Part shown: piece after piece, positions 10,341 through 21,727 of the stretch
How positions within the stretch are numbered: position 1 is the stretch's first letter
Layout of the letters: every line of letters begins with the position of its first letter
Assembly: GCF_900106955.1 (NCBI RefSeq)
Contig: NZ_FNNI01000004.1
Coordinates: forward strand, 186,001-250,000
DNA from: Aidingimonas halophila
GTDB lineage: Bacteria; Pseudomonadota; Gammaproteobacteria; Pseudomonadales; Halomonadaceae
Direction: 5' to 3'
DNA: 64,000 bases
The notes under the pieces: generated by a model
The model's input: only the letters and a program-made list of their open reading frames with translations
The model's database searches: none
What the model was told of the DNA's origin: nothing
Translations under genes and position numbers: made by a program

Positions 10341-10898
10341 ATGAGTACTGCTGTCACCATCGACGCCGCTGTCTCCGCCCTGCATTCCGGCCAGCTGATT
10401 GCTTACCCGACCGAGGCAGTGTGGGGACTCGGTTGCGACCCCGACAACGATCGTGCACTGACTGCGTTATTGCGTCTCAAGCAGCGCGATCCGGCCAAGG
10501 GCTTGATTCTCGTCGCGGCTGATATTGCGCAATTGGCTCCCTGGTTGGAGGGCTTGCCGGCCGAGTATCATGCTCCCCTGGTGTCGAGTTGGCCGGGGCC
10601 GAATACCTGGCTCGTACCGGATAACGGCCGTTCACACGCCCTGGTCAGGGGGTGTCATCGTAGCGTTGCCTTACGGGTCAGCGATCATCCGCTGGTGGCA
10701 CGACTGTGCATGGCTTATGGCGGACCGATTGTCTCGACATCGGCCAACCATGCCGGAGACGCGCCGGCACTGACGGCCGGGCAAGTGCGTGAGCGGTTTG
10801 GTGCTGAGGTGGCGGCCGTTGTCGAGGGTCCGCTGGGTGGCTATGACCATCCCAGCACCATTCGCGATCTGGTCAGCGGACATATCGTCCGGGCATGA
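10341..10898 (+). CDS. tsaC: L-threonylcarbamoyladenylate synthase TsaC
   Basis: A 185-residue YrdC/Sua5-fold enzyme that makes threonylcarbamoyl-AMP from threonine, bicarbonate and ATP for the t6A37 modification of ANN-decoding tRNAs. The segments YPTEAVWGLGCDP (residues 16-28), LKQRDPAKGLILVA and STSANHAGD are family hallmarks. The short single-domain length matches TsaC rather than Sua5. It sits in the dprA-tsaC-hemF-aroE string on the plus strand. Confidence 0.95.
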   Translation: MSTAVTIDAAVSALHSGQLIAYPTEAVWGLGCDPDNDRALTALLRLKQRDPAKGLILVAADIAQLAPWLEGLPAEYHAPLVSSWPGPNTWLVPDNGRSHALVRGCHRSVALRVSDHPLVARLCMAYGGPIVSTSANHAGDAPALTAGQVRERFGAEVAAVVEGPLGGYDHPSTIRDLVSGHIVRA

Positions 10899-11855
<957 letters not shown>

Positions 11856-11864
11856 GGAGGTGTG

Positions 11865-12689
11865 ATGACGGAACGTTATTGTGTCTTTGGCCATCCCGTC
11901 GGCCATTCCCGTTCGCCCTCGATCCATTCAGCGTTTGCAGCCCAGCACGGCGCGACGATCGATTACACGGCCATCGAAGCACCGCTGGATGATTTCGCCG
12001 GCGCGTGGCAGGCCTTTACGAATACGGGAGGCGTGGGTGCCAATGTCACCGTCCCGTTCAAGGAGGAGGCCTTCCGGTTGGCGGATACGCTCAGTGAACG
12101 AGCGAAGCGGGCCGGGGCGGTGAATACGTTGTCGTTGACGTCGGCCGGCACCACGCAGGGGGATACCACCGATGGCGTCGGTTTGGTTCGTGATCTCGAG
12201 CACCATGGTGTCGCGCTGAAGGACAGCCATGTATTGATCCTGGGAGCGGGCGGCGCGGTACGTGGCGTATTGGAACCCATCCTCGCAACGGGGCCTGCGA
12301 GTGTGTTGATTGCCAATCGAACGGCCATGAAAGCCAGGGCATTGGCGGCTGATTTCCAGGATATGGGGAGCGTGGAAGGGGGCGGTTTCGACACGGTGAG
12401 CGGCGCATACGACCTGGTGATCAATGGTACCAGCGCCAGTTTGGCGGGAGACTTGCCCCCGCTGCCTGATAGCTTGTTCGCCTCCAATGGGACGGCTTAC
12501 GACATGATGTACGGCGCCGAGCCGACGGTATTTCTCCAATGGGCGCGCGAGCGCAGTGCCCGGACTCTCGACGGCCTGGGAATGCTGGTCGAGCAGGCGG
12601 CGGAGTCCTACTACCTGTGGCGCGGGAAACACCCTGACACACGCGCCGTGCTCGAGGCTCTGAGAGCCGATGTCGTGGCTGGACAGTGA
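11865..12689 (+). CDS. aroE: Shikimate dehydrogenase
   Basis: A 274-residue NADP-dependent enzyme reducing 3-dehydroshikimate to shikimate in aromatic amino acid synthesis. The substrate-binding segment [14 protein letters not shown], the [10 protein letters not shown] segment with the catalytic Lys, and the nucleotide-binding [12 protein letters not shown] are present. ATG 11865 fits the AAGGAGG site at 11854-11860; a GTG directly before it (11862) is too close. Only 9 nt separate it from hemF, so they are probably co-transcribed. Confidence 0.95.
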   Translation: MTERYCVFGHPVGHSRSPSIHSAFAAQHGATIDYTAIEAPLDDFAGAWQAFTNTGGVGANVTVPFKEEAFRLADTLSERAKRAGAVNTLSLTSAGTTQGDTTDGVGLVRDLEHHGVALKDSHVLILGAGGAVRGVLEPILATGPASVLIANRTAMKARALAADFQDMGSVEGGGFDTVSGAYDLVINGTSASLAGDLPPLPDSLFASNGTAYDMMYGAEPTVFLQWARERSARTLDGLGMLVEQAAESYYLWRGKHPDTRAVLEALRADVVAGQ

Positions 12690-12724
12690 CGTGACCGTGA
12701 CATGTCATCGGGCGCTCTGACAGC

Positions 12725-12982
12725 TCAGCGTCGCCGTCGGTTAAGCCCTGCCATGCACATGACCAGGCCCACGACCGAAAGCAGCATCCCCCCATTGACG
12801 AGCCATGGCGAGCGTTCCAGCCAGGAAATGTAAGGCTGTGGCTCCTCCCGACATTCGCCGTCGATATAGTTCCAGTAGCCGCCTTCCAGAGTACAGGCCC
12901 GGACATCATTGAGCTCCCAGAAATAGAGCCCCATCAACACCAGTACCGGAACGATCAGCAGCAACACGCCCAAACGCAGCAT
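12725..12982 (-). CDS. Small two-helix membrane protein of unknown function
   Basis: An 85-residue protein. Helix 1 is MLRLGVLLLIVPVLVLMGLY at the N-terminus and helix 2 is near residues 58-78 (WLVNGGMLLSVVGLVMCMAG), with an acidic loop containing two Cys between them. It begins 8 nt after the end of the M48 protease gene on the same strand, so the two are probably co-expressed. I do not recognise a family. The longer open frame upstream overlaps the protease and is not the likely start. Confidence 0.6.
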   Translation of the reverse strand: MLRLGVLLLIVPVLVLMGLYFWELNDVRACTLEGGYWNYIDGECREEPQPYISWLERSPWLVNGGMLLSVVGLVMCMAGLNRRRR

Positions 12983-12989
12983 GCTGGCC

Positions 12990-13790
12990 TCAACCCGGGC
13001 GCTGGCAGTCGGGAGACCGGCCAGCCTGTCGTGCCTGTTCATAACGCTGCATGGCATCGTCCATGTGGCTTTCAAGGCCACTGATGCGCTGGCCATGGCT
13101 CGGGTGGGTGGACATCCAGGCCGGCGGCTGGCCACCTCCGGCGTCGCTCATGTTGTTCCAGAGATCGATGCTGGCGCGAGGATCGAAGCCGGCATCAGCG
13201 GTCAACTCCAAGCCAAGCGTATCGGCTTCACTCTCGTGGCGGCGCGAGAAGGGAAGCAGGATGCCATATTGCGCGCCTACCCCCAGCAGGGCAGCCATCT
13301 GCTCGCCACTCGCCCCTTCCAGGCCGGCGGCTGATTGAATCACGGACAGTCCAACTTGGGTTGCCGATTGCGTGGAGGCCCGTTCATTGGCGTGCTGGGC
13401 GCGCACGTGAGCGATTTCGTGGCCGATCACGGCGGCGAGCTGGTCCTGGTTATCGGTGATATCCAGCAGTCCGGTATGCACACCGATGTAGCCTCCCGGC
13501 AAGGCGAACGCGTTGGCGGATTCATCCTCGAAAACACGCACCTGCCAGTCGTTGCTCTGGCCGTTGGGCAGTTCGGCAACCAGGGCGTCGGCGATACACT
13601 GGACATAGCGAGCCTGCTCGCCTTCAACCACGGTCTTTTCTTCCTGGTACTGGGCAAATGTCTTTGCCCCCATCTCGCTGAGCTGCTCTTCCGAGTAAAG
13701 GGTGAACTGCTGTCGACCGCCTGGCGAGGCTGCACAAGCGGTCAGAGCGAGACACAGAGCGCCAACGGTGAAGCGGGATATCCAACGCAT
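12990..13790 (-). CDS. M48-family metalloprotease lipoprotein (LoiP/YggG-like)
   Basis: A 266-residue protein with a lipoprotein signal peptide ending in LTAC (Cys19), so it is probably anchored to the outer membrane and faces the periplasm. The zinc protease motif HEIAH (His124, Glu125, His128) and the third-ligand segment ESEAD are present. The size and architecture match LoiP/YggG of E. coli, which is induced by low osmolarity. It probably degrades misfolded envelope proteins. It lies upstream of the small membrane protein gene. Confidence 0.88.
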   Translation of the reverse strand: MRWISRFTVGALCLALTACAASPGGRQQFTLYSEEQLSEMGAKTFAQYQEEKTVVEGEQARYVQCIADALVAELPNGQSNDWQVRVFEDESANAFALPGGYIGVHTGLLDITDNQDQLAAVIGHEIAHVRAQHANERASTQSATQVGLSVIQSAAGLEGASGEQMAALLGVGAQYGILLPFSRRHESEADTLGLELTADAGFDPRASIDLWNNMSDAGGGQPPAWMSTHPSHGQRISGLESHMDDAMQRYEQARQAGRSPDCQRPG

Positions 13791-13904
13791 TCCATTATCC
13801 TCATTGTGGCAGCCTTTGCCGCCGCTGGACTAAAGGGACCGATTCGCCACAAGATACCCCGATGCCATCTGAGGTCAACCGTCACGATAACGAAGGAGAT
13901 ATTG

Positions 13905-14771
13905 ATGAATGCAGAGCTGGAAGCGCGCCTGACTCGATTGCTCGACCGTGTCGATAGTTATTTACCACCTGCCGTCACGCGTCCTGACTGGGAACGTGAT
14001 ATCGCCGCCCTCTGGCAGAGTCATCCCCTCGGGGGCCAATTGGTGCCTGTGGAGGTTCGTGACAGCGTCACGCTCGATGATCTGATTGGCGTCGAACGTC
14101 AGAAAGAATCCCTGGTCGCCAATACCCGTGCATTCCTCCATGGTCTGCCGTCGAATCACGCGTTACTGTGGGGATCACGTGGCAGTGGTAAATCGTCCAT
14201 GGTGCGCGCCCTGTTGAACTCCCTGGCCAGTGAGAGTCTCAGGCTGATCCAGGTGGACCGTCATGATCTGTCGGGGTTGCCGGTACTGGTACAACGGCTG
14301 CGCGACGCGCCTTATCGATTCATCGTTTATTGTGACGACTTGTCGTTCGAAGGCAGTGATGATGCCTACAAGGCATTGAAGAGCGTGCTCGATGGGACCC
14401 TGACCGGTCCGCCGGACAATGTCTTGCTGTATGCCACGTCCAACCGGCGTCATCTGTTGCCGGAATCGTTGAGCGACAACGAGGCGACACAACTGGTCGG
14501 TGACGAACTGCATCATGGTGACGCCGTGGAAGAAAAAATCTCGCTGTCCGATCGCTTTGGACTGTGGTTGGCGTTTCATCCCTTCAACCAGGATACATAC
14601 CTCGATACTTGCCGGCACTGGATCAAGGAGCTGGGCGGTGGCACGGAATGGAGCGATGGGGCCAAGGAAGAAGCCATTCGCTTCGCGACATTGCGTGGAG
14701 GTCGCAGCGGACGTGCCGCCTGGCAGTTTGCCTGCCAATGGGTCGGGCAGCGACGGTTGGCAATGCAGTAA
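13905..14771 (+). CDS. DUF815 family AAA ATPase
   Basis: A 288-residue cytosolic ATPase. The Walker A motif is LLWGSRGSGKSSMVRA (about residues 85-100) and a Walker B-like FIVYCDDLSFE follows near residue 143. The YATSNRRHLLPE segment (sensor 1) is a DUF815 hallmark. The family's role is unknown. ATG 13905 has AAGGAG 8 nt upstream (13893-13898). It is a single gene, convergent with der. Confidence 0.85.
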   Translation: MNAELEARLTRLLDRVDSYLPPAVTRPDWERDIAALWQSHPLGGQLVPVEVRDSVTLDDLIGVERQKESLVANTRAFLHGLPSNHALLWGSRGSGKSSMVRALLNSLASESLRLIQVDRHDLSGLPVLVQRLRDAPYRFIVYCDDLSFEGSDDAYKALKSVLDGTLTGPPDNVLLYATSNRRHLLPESLSDNEATQLVGDELHHGDAVEEKISLSDRFGLWLAFHPFNQDTYLDTCRHWIKELGGGTEWSDGAKEEAIRFATLRGGRSGRAAWQFACQWVGQRRLAMQ

Positions 14772-14820
14772 TCGCAGGATGGCGCCGTCGCTGGGGCAGG
14801 GCAAAGCGCTATATCGGCGT

Positions 14821-16224
14821 TCAGCGGCGCTGTTTGCGTGACTCTCGGGTTCGGCGAAGTTCCCGTTGCTTGGCCTTGTCCCGGTCGCTGGCTCCGGCCT
14901 GGGTGTCATAGGGATTCTGACCGGTACGAAACTCGAAGCGCATCGGGGTTCCGCGCACCTTGAGTACCTTGCGGAAGGTGTTCGTCAGAAAACGCTTATA
15001 GGCTTCCGGCAGCGCATCCGTCTGGTTGCCATGGACGACGATGATAGGTGGGTTGCTCCCTCCCTGATGCGCCATGCGCAGCTTGATCCGCCGGCCCCTG
15101 ACCATGGGGGGCTGGTGCTCGCTGACGGCATCCTGCAGGATCGTCGTCAGCCGATTCGTCGACCAGTGGTGATGTGCCGAGGCAAAGGCGCGCTCGATCG
15201 ATGGGTAAAGATCGCCCACCCCCGTACCATGCAAGGCCGAGATGAAATGAAGGTCGGCATAATCGGCGAATCCGAGCCGTCGCTTGATCTCGGTGCGCAT
15301 CCGTTCACGGGCTTCCTGCTCCAGCCCATCCCATTTGTTCACTGCCAGGACAAGGGCACGACCGGAGTTCAGGACATAATCGAGCAAGTGAAGATCCTGC
15401 TCCACCAAACCGCTCCGGGCATCGAGCACCACGATGGCGACATGGCACTCCTTGATGGCTTCCAGGGTCTTGATGATCGAATATTTCTCGGCCACTTCGC
15501 GAACATTCTTGCGACGCCGTACGCCGGCCGTGTCGACCAGGACATAAGGTTTGCCGCGGCGCTCGAACGGAATTTCGATGGCATCGCGAGTGGTCCCGGC
15601 CTCGTCGAAGACCACCACCCGCTCCTCGCCGAGCATGCGGTTGACCAAGGTGGATTTACCGACGTTAGGTCGCCCGATGACACCGATATGGATGCCATTC
15701 GAGCGTTCGGCTGGCTCGTTCGTCTCTTCGGGTTCGGGAAACGGCTCGAGCACCTTCTCGATCAACGACGTGACATTGCGGCCATGAGAGGCGGCAATCG
15801 AGTGGGGGTCGCCCAGCCCCAACGACCAGAAATCGGCCATCGCCGAATGTTCCTCCAGACCATCGGTCTTGTTGACCACCAGCCAGGTCTTCTTCTGATT
15901 GACACGCAGATGATTGGCGATCGCCTCATCGGCTGGATGCAGTCCTGTCCGGGCATCCACCATGAAAAACACGATATCGGCTTCATCGATGGCCAGTAAC
16001 GACTGTTCAGCCATGGCAGCATTGATGCCTTCCTCGTCACCGCTGATACCTCCGGTGTCGATCACGATATAGCGTTTGCCGCCCAATCGGCCGTTACCGT
16101 ATTTGCGGTCTCGGGTGAGGCCGGGATGATCGGCCACCAGGGCATCGCGAGACCGAGTCAGGCGGTTGAACAGTGTCGACTTGCCGACATTGGGTCGGCC
16201 AACCAGTGCGATGACGGGAGTCAT
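14821..16224 (-). CDS. der: Ribosome biogenesis GTPase Der (EngA)
   Basis: A 467-residue essential GTPase with two tandem G domains. The first has GRPNVGKST at residues 8-16, the second GRPNVGKST near residue 190; each is followed by DTGG or DTAG (G3) and NKTD or NKWD (G4). A C-terminal KH-like domain with [11 protein letters not shown] and a basic tail completes the family layout. It acts in 50S subunit assembly. Located last in the hisS-yfgM-bamB-der order seen across gammaproteobacteria, 2 nt after bamB. Confidence 0.97.
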   Translation of the reverse strand: MTPVIALVGRPNVGKSTLFNRLTRSRDALVADHPGLTRDRKYGNGRLGGKRYIVIDTGGISGDEEGINAAMAEQSLLAIDEADIVFFMVDARTGLHPADEAIANHLRVNQKKTWLVVNKTDGLEEHSAMADFWSLGLGDPHSIAASHGRNVTSLIEKVLEPFPEPEETNEPAERSNGIHIGVIGRPNVGKSTLVNRMLGEERVVVFDEAGTTRDAIEIPFERRGKPYVLVDTAGVRRRKNVREVAEKYSIIKTLEAIKECHVAIVVLDARSGLVEQDLHLLDYVLNSGRALVLAVNKWDGLEQEARERMRTEIKRRLGFADYADLHFISALHGTGVGDLYPSIERAFASAHHHWSTNRLTTILQDAVSEHQPPMVRGRRIKLRMAHQGGSNPPIIVVHGNQTDALPEAYKRFLTNTFRKVLKVRGTPMRFEFRTGQNPYDTQAGASDRDKAKQRELRRTRESRKQRR

Positions 16225-16226
16225 TA

Positions 16227-17372
16227 TCAGTCCTGTAGCTCGAAGGTTTCGAGTCGACCGTCATTGGCCAACGCATGAATGCGCGTGCCGTCGGTAAGTG
16301 GGCGCTGGCTGATTCCGGAGCCGTTGACGCGTGTCCGGCCGGCCAACTCCCCATTATCGACATCCAGCAAGTGAAGGTAGCCATCGAAATCGCCGACCAC
16401 CACATAACCGTTGGCTTGGGCCGGTGCCGTCAGACGGCGACCTTCGAGCTGCTCGCTTTGCCACAGGACGCGGCCGGAGAGCGCATCCAGTGCCGTGATA
16501 TGGCTGTCTTCATCGACGGTGATCAGTGTATCGCCGACCAGCAGCGGAGTCAGATAGCTTGATTGCTCACGCTCCCAGAGCGTCTCCCCGCTCGTGGCTT
16601 CCAGTGCGACCAGGCGGCCATTGTAGCTGGTGACATAGAGTCGGCCATCTTGCGTAAGCAACGGCTGGGCATCGACATCGACCAGCCGTTCCACTTCGCT
16701 GCGACCCTGGGGAGTGGCAATGCGCATATCCCAGAGTGTTTCTCCGTTACGGTTGTCGAGCGTTGCGAGCCGCCCATCGGAAAGGCCGACAAAGGATACC
16801 TGGTCAATCACCTGTGGTGTCGCCGTGCCTCGCAGTGTCAACGCTGGCTCCGAGCTGTCGAAGACCCAGGCTTCACTACCATTGCGTCGGTCCAGGGCCG
16901 TGATGTTGCCGTCGGCACTTTGTACGATGACCAGGTTGCTGTTGGGTTGGGGGGCCGCCAAGACTTCGCTGGAAACACGCGATGACCAGACTTCATCACC
17001 GTCTTCCTGATCCAGTGCCAGGACGTCACCGTCCTGGGTGCCGACGTAAAGTTGGCCTGCAATCGCACTGAGACCACTGGAGATTCCCGTATCCAGATCG
17101 CGGGTCCAGCGCTGCTCGCCGTCGTCGGCATCGATCGCAACGAGCTGGCCGTCAGCAGAGGCAGCGAATAAGGTACCGCCGTCGCGGGCCGGGGTGATCG
17201 GATAGCGTGCTCGCCCGAGACCATCACCAATACTCAAGCTCCAGGACGAGTCCAGGCTAACGCTGGCATCGAAGTCAATGAGTTCCTTGGGAGGCGTGTC
17301 AGGTTGGGAGTTGCTGGCGCAACCGGCCAGAAGGGTCAACGCAGTGGCGATGATCAAGAACGTCGGTTTCAT
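16227..17372 (-). CDS. bamB: Outer membrane assembly lipoprotein BamB
   Basis: A 381-residue lipoprotein with signal peptide and lipobox LLAGC (Cys18). The rest is an eight-bladed PQQ-type beta-propeller with repeats of the form LDxxxGExLW (for example [12 protein letters not shown] and [12 protein letters not shown]). BamB helps BamA insert beta-barrel proteins in the outer membrane. Its start overlaps the yfgM stop by 4 nt, so expression is coupled. Confidence 0.94.
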   Translation of the reverse strand: MKPTFLIIATALTLLAGCASNSQPDTPPKELIDFDASVSLDSSWSLSIGDGLGRARYPITPARDGGTLFAASADGQLVAIDADDGEQRWTRDLDTGISSGLSAIAGQLYVGTQDGDVLALDQEDGDEVWSSRVSSEVLAAPQPNSNLVIVQSADGNITALDRRNGSEAWVFDSSEPALTLRGTATPQVIDQVSFVGLSDGRLATLDNRNGETLWDMRIATPQGRSEVERLVDVDAQPLLTQDGRLYVTSYNGRLVALEATSGETLWEREQSSYLTPLLVGDTLITVDEDSHITALDALSGRVLWQSEQLEGRRLTAPAQANGYVVVGDFDGYLHLLDVDNGELAGRTRVNGSGISQRPLTDGTRIHALANDGRLETFELQD

Positions 17373-18028
17373 AACCCAGAATCCTCTGCACCGAGATTGT
17401 CGAGCTTTAGTTGAACGCCGTAGAGAGGCTGATCATGTGTATCGGATAGCTCCAGCGCTTCACGCCAGGACTCACGGGCGTCGTCGACCTGGTCGAGAGC
17501 CATGTAGGCATCGCCACGAATATCCGCTCTTTGTGGTGAAAGACTGTCGGCGATGTCGCCTTCGAGCTGTGCCAGGGCCGAATCAGGTTCGTCTTCGGCA
17601 ATCAGCAGACGCGCCAACCGCAAGCGTGCAAGGTCGCGGATATAGTCCTGGTCGCTGGTATCGACGACATCGGCCAGGGCAATCCGGGCGCCGGCCAGAT
17701 CGTCGTGGCGAACCGATAGCTTGGCCTCGAGCAGGAGAGCGAGATCGGCGTACAGGGTATCGCCATGCTCTTCGTTGATTTCATCGACCAGACCGAGTGC
17801 ACGCGTCAGGTTGGCTTCATCCAGCGCATCACGTCCTGCCAGATCAAGCAGCTGCTGATAGCGCATCGAGGCGGCTTCCGCCTGACCGGCTTGGTAATCC
17901 TGCCACGCATTCCAGCCAAGCACACCAGCAATGGCGATGACCACACCCGCTGCCAGCGACAGACCATTCTGTTTGAACCAGCGTTTGATGGCTTCCAGCT
18001 GTTCTTCTTCAGTTCTCAGCTCCGCCAC
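17369..18028 (-). CDS. yfgM: YfgM-type ancillary SecYEG translocon protein
   Basis: About 219 residues. A cytosolic segment RTEEEQLEAIKRWFKQNG is followed by one transmembrane helix (LSLAAGVVIAIAGVLGWNAW, about residues 22-41) and a periplasmic TPR domain. YfgM works with PpiD at the Sec translocon to help exported proteins fold. GTG 18028 is preferred because AAAGGAG lies 7-8 nt before it; an earlier in-frame ATG would give 12 extra residues. Position between hisS and bamB is conserved. Confidence 0.88.
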   Translation of the reverse strand: MAELRTEEEQLEAIKRWFKQNGLSLAAGVVIAIAGVLGWNAWQDYQAGQAEAASMRYQQLLDLAGRDALDEANLTRALGLVDEINEEHGDTLYADLALLLEAKLSVRHDDLAGARIALADVVDTSDQDYIRDLARLRLARLLIAEDEPDSALAQLEGDIADSLSPQRADIRGDAYMALDQVDDARESWREALELSDTHDQPLYGVQLKLDNLGAEDSGL

Positions 18029-18096
18029 GAGCGATCTCCTTTGATACGGCGCTCTCCCAATCACTCGGGTGGGGAGAGTTGGCTATGGAATCAGGG

Positions 18097-19386
18097 TTAG
18101 AATGACCGGCCAAGCAGCTCGGGTAACTGCACAGCGAGATTATCCTGTGCCAGCTGCATCTGATCGCGGTCATCACGCAGGAACTTTACGGTGACGGTAC
18201 CATTGGCAATCTCGTCTTCACCGAGCAACAAGGCAAGCTCGGCGCCGCTTCTATCGGCCTTTTTGATCTGGCTCTTGAAGCCGCCACCACCGCAGTGTAC
18301 CTGCAGCTGGATTCCGGGCAGGGCATCGCGCAGCGCTTCGCCCAGCATGAGTGTGGCTTCGGTCGATCGGTCACCCTGGCCTGCCACATAGACGTCCAAT
18401 CCGGGACGAGCGTCATCGGGAATCAGGTCCAGCGTTTCGAGCAGCAGGATCAAGCGCTCCATGCCCATGGCAAATCCGACGGCCGGCGTCGGCTTACCGC
18501 CCAGCTGTTCCACCAGGCCATCATAACGGCCACCGGCGCAAACGGTTCCCTGGCTACCGAGGGCCTCGGTCGTCCATTCGAAGACGGTGCGGGAGTAGTA
18601 GTCCAGCCCGCGAACCAATCTGGGATTGATGCGATAGCTGATACCGGCATGTTCCAGTAATGCGGTCAACGTGTCGAAATGTTCACGAGACGCTGTGTCG
18701 AGATGGTCCAGCAGACGTGGAGCATCGGCGAGCATCGGCTCCATGTCAGGATTCTTGGAGTCGAGAATGCGCATGGGATTGGTATACAGCCGACGCTGCG
18801 AATCCTCGTCGAGTACCTCCTGCTGTTGCTCGAAATAGGCCACTAATCTGTCAAGGTAAGCGGCCCGTGCGTCACTCGACCCCAGGGAATTGAGCTCCAG
18901 CGTCACATGATCGTCCAGACCGAGGCGCCGCCACAACCGGGCGGTCAACAGGATGACTTCGGCGTCGATGTCCGGTCCTTCGAGTCCGTAAGTTTCTACA
19001 CCCACTTGGTGGAATTGCCGGTAGCGTCCCTTCTGTGGACGTTCATGGCGAAACATGGGGCCCTGGTACCACAAGCGCTGTGTCTGGTTGTGAAGCAGGC
19101 CATTCTCCATGGCGGCCCGCACGCAACTGGCCGTACCCTCCGGACGCAGGGTCAAGCTGTCGCCATTACGATCGTCGAAGGTATACATCTCCTTCTCGAC
19201 GATATCGGTAACCTCGCCGATGGAGCGGGCAAACAAGGCGGTCTGTTCCAGAATCGGGGTGCGAATCTCGGCATACCCGTACGTCTGCATCAATTCCCGC
19301 ACACACCCCTCGACGTACTGCCATAGCGGTGACTGTTCGGGCAGTAGGTCGTTCATGCCACGAATGGCCTGAATTTTCTTGCTCAA
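18097..19386 (-). CDS. hisS: Histidyl-tRNA synthetase
   Basis: A 429-residue class II synthetase. It starts with [16 protein letters not shown], and shows the [15 protein letters not shown] segment (motif 2), the histidine-specific [15 protein letters not shown] segment (HisA loop) and [11 protein letters not shown] (motif 3), followed by the anticodon-binding domain (about residues 330-420). Length is standard. Same strand and order as in E. coli between ispG and yfgM. Confidence 0.97.
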   Translation of the reverse strand: MSKKIQAIRGMNDLLPEQSPLWQYVEGCVRELMQTYGYAEIRTPILEQTALFARSIGEVTDIVEKEMYTFDDRNGDSLTLRPEGTASCVRAAMENGLLHNQTQRLWYQGPMFRHERPQKGRYRQFHQVGVETYGLEGPDIDAEVILLTARLWRRLGLDDHVTLELNSLGSSDARAAYLDRLVAYFEQQQEVLDEDSQRRLYTNPMRILDSKNPDMEPMLADAPRLLDHLDTASREHFDTLTALLEHAGISYRINPRLVRGLDYYSRTVFEWTTEALGSQGTVCAGGRYDGLVEQLGGKPTPAVGFAMGMERLILLLETLDLIPDDARPGLDVYVAGQGDRSTEATLMLGEALRDALPGIQLQVHCGGGGFKSQIKKADRSGAELALLLGEDEIANGTVTVKFLRDDRDQMQLAQDNLAVQLPELLGRSF

Positions 19387-19417
19387 GTCGTACTCCTTGC
19401 ATCATCACCGCGGATGG

Positions 19418-20533
19418 TTATTCTCCGCGGGCGATGACATCCTGTTCGGCTTGCTGTTTTTCGCGTGCCTTTTGGCGTATCAGGGCCTCGAGGTCATCGA
19501 CCAGGTGGTCGTTACGCAATTTGGAAGCCGGCTTGCCATCGATATACACGAGATTGTTGGGGTCGCCGCCAGTCAGCCCCATGTCCGCTTCCTTGGCTTC
19601 CCCCGGCCCATTGACCACACAGCCGATGACGGCGACATTGAGCGGGGTCATGATATCTTCAAGACGCTCTTCCAGGGCGTTCATGGTACCGATGACATCA
19701 AAGTTCTGTCGCGAGCAACTCGGACAGGCGATGAAATTGATGCCTTTGGAGCGCAGGCCCAGACTCTTGAGCATGTCGTAGCCGACCTTGATCTCCTCGA
19801 TCGGGTCTGCAGCCAGGGAAACGCGAATGGTATCGCCGATACCTTCCATCAGCAGAATCCCCAAGCCGATCGAGGATTTGACAGTGCCTGAGCGCAGGCC
19901 CCCGGCCTCGGTAATGCCCAGATGCAAGGGTTGCTCGATTTGCTGCGCCAGTTGCCGATAGGCCGACACCGCCATGAAGACATCGCTGGCCTTGACACTG
20001 ACCTTGAAGTCCGGGAAATCCAGCCGATCCAGATGATCGATATGGCGCATGGCGGATTCGACCAGGGCTTCCGGTGTCGGTTCGCCGTATTTTTTCTGCA
20101 GGTCCTTTTCCAGCGAACCGGCATTGACGCCGATACGGATCGGGATACCGTTGTCACGAGCGGCCGATACGACAGCCTGGACACGATCTTCACGCCCGAT
20201 GTTACCGGGGTTGATTCGCAAGCAGTCGACACCCAATTCAGCGACTCGCAGGGCAATGCGATAGTCGAAATGGATATCGGCCACCAGGGGAACGGAGACC
20301 TCGCGCTTGATGCGGCCAAAGGCTTCGGCTGCCTCCATGGTCGGCACCGATACGCGAACGATATCGGCACCCACCTCCTGTAGCTGGCGAACCTGCGAGA
20401 CGGTTGCGGCGACATCCAGCGTGTCGGTGTTGGTCATGCTCTGTACGGCGATGGGCGCTCCACCGCCGACAGGCACCGAGCCTACATGTATCTGACGCGA
20501 TTGCCGCCGCGTTATGGGAGATGAAGCGTGCAT
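19418..20533 (-). CDS. ispG: 4-hydroxy-3-methylbut-2-enyl diphosphate synthase (flavodoxin)
   Basis: A 371-residue iron-sulfur enzyme of the MEP isoprenoid pathway. The 4Fe-4S cysteines are seen in [10 protein letters not shown] and in [13 protein letters not shown]. The TIM-barrel N-terminal part includes [16 protein letters not shown] and RINPGNIG. I choose the ATG at 20533 ([15 protein letters not shown]); an ATG at 20587 would overlap the rodZ-like gene. Sits between rodZ-like and hisS. Confidence 0.95.
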   Translation of the reverse strand: MHASSPITRRQSRQIHVGSVPVGGGAPIAVQSMTNTDTLDVAATVSQVRQLQEVGADIVRVSVPTMEAAEAFGRIKREVSVPLVADIHFDYRIALRVAELGVDCLRINPGNIGREDRVQAVVSAARDNGIPIRIGVNAGSLEKDLQKKYGEPTPEALVESAMRHIDHLDRLDFPDFKVSVKASDVFMAVSAYRQLAQQIEQPLHLGITEAGGLRSGTVKSSIGLGILLMEGIGDTIRVSLAADPIEEIKVGYDMLKSLGLRSKGINFIACPSCSRQNFDVIGTMNALEERLEDIMTPLNVAVIGCVVNGPGEAKEADMGLTGGDPNNLVYIDGKPASKLRNDHLVDDLEALIRQKAREKQQAEQDVIARGE

Positions 20534-20558
20534 AATGCCTCTGACTCGAACTCCTGGT

Positions 20559-21698
20559 TCATTCGTCGTCGAGAGTGAATCGAGCAACGTTATTGCTGCC
20601 CGTGCGCTCCTCGAGATCGATCGTTTCGCCTAGATAGCGTAACTCAACGCCACTGGCATTGCCGATGGTCATGCGAAAGGGTGGTTCGCCTTCGGCGGTC
20701 GCTTGACTGCCTGCTTCCTGAAGGCCGAAGAAAATGCGCTCATCGTTCGCGTCGAAGATTTCCGTCCATGATTCTTCCTCGAAAGAGAGCTCAATGCGAC
20801 CCGCATTCCTTTCCTGAGTATCATCGCCACTCGTCTCATCATCAGTGTCAGACCGGCTGGCGGTTTCCTGGCTTTCGTCATCGTCAGCGGACGACTCACT
20901 GTCGTCATCATCGGCGGTGTCTTCACTCCCCGAGGCCAGGTTGACATCGCTGCCACTGGTGACAAGCTCCGACTCGTCGGTGGCGTCATCCTCTCGGTCG
21001 GATGCATCGGCCGGGGAGTCACTCGAGGAGTCTTCGTCAGACGTCGTTTCATCGAGTTCACCGGTATCCGTGAGGCCACCCGTATCGTCCTCGACCAGCC
21101 CCATTTCGCCGTCTTCTTCCGGAAGCGGGGGAAGATCGTCACTGCCGGCACCTTCCTCATCGCTCGCCGCCGCTGACTCGCTGTCATCCGCGGATGCGTC
21201 ATCTCCACCGGAATCGCCCTCCATGGTATCCACGGCGACGGGCTCGCTGTCACTCAGCCCCAGAAGATCATTGCCGCTACGACTTTGCCACCATAGCAGA
21301 GTCAGGCCGATCAAACCGACGATGACAAGTACCGTCACCAGTTTGAACAACCACGGCCCCAGACGAGAGGGCGGTTTGGTGACGTGCACCGGTGTGACCT
21401 TCTGCTCGGTATCCAGCGTTCCGAACTGGGCATTGTAGGCGGCGATGATGGGTTGTTCGCTGATACCCAGCAAATGGGCATAGGCACGCAGATAGCCTCG
21501 TCGATACGTGGCTACCGGGACTTCATTGTAGTCATCGTTTTCCAACCCTCTAACGACCGCCGGGCGCAGGTTCAGGGACGTGGCCACTTCCTCCTGGGAA
21601 AGGCCCTGAGCATCGCGTTCGCGCTTGAGTTGCTCCCCTGGTGACAGTTGGGGAGCCAGGTCGGCATCGGGGTCGTCGTAGTAATGTGTTTCGCCCAT
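20559..21698 (-). CDS. rodZ: RodZ-like helix-turn-helix/DUF4115 membrane protein
   Basis: A 379-residue protein in the usual RodZ place between pilW and ispG. Residues ~18-80 form an Xre-type helix-turn-helix ([20 protein letters not shown]), residues ~113-136 a single transmembrane helix, and residues ~300-378 the periplasmic DUF4115 domain. RodZ links MreB to the cell-wall elongation machinery. Between helix and DUF4115 lies a stretch of ~140 residues made almost only of Asp, Glu, Ser, Thr and Gly. This linker is strongly acidic, as expected in a halophile's periplasmic region, and is repetitive at DNA level. Confidence 0.9.
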   Translation of the reverse strand: MGETHYYDDPDADLAPQLSPGEQLKRERDAQGLSQEEVATSLNLRPAVVRGLENDDYNEVPVATYRRGYLRAYAHLLGISEQPIIAAYNAQFGTLDTEQKVTPVHVTKPPSRLGPWLFKLVTVLVIVGLIGLTLLWWQSRSGNDLLGLSDSEPVAVDTMEGDSGGDDASADDSESAAASDEEGAGSDDLPPLPEEDGEMGLVEDDTGGLTDTGELDETTSDEDSSSDSPADASDREDDATDESELVTSGSDVNLASGSEDTADDDDSESSADDDESQETASRSDTDDETSGDDTQERNAGRIELSFEEESWTEIFDANDERIFFGLQEAGSQATAEGEPPFRMTIGNASGVELRYLGETIDLEERTGSNNVARFTLDDE

Positions 21699-21727
21699 GA
21701 CTGAGCATCCTTAATTCTGGAATTCGA

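Noticed and set aside
12982-13135. N-terminal extension of the small membrane protein
   Set aside because: It lies inside the M48 protease gene in another frame; the ATG at 12982 directly precedes a membrane helix.
14866-15999. 377-codon plus-strand open frame opposite der
   Set aside because: Antisense of a conserved essential gene; no signature of its own.
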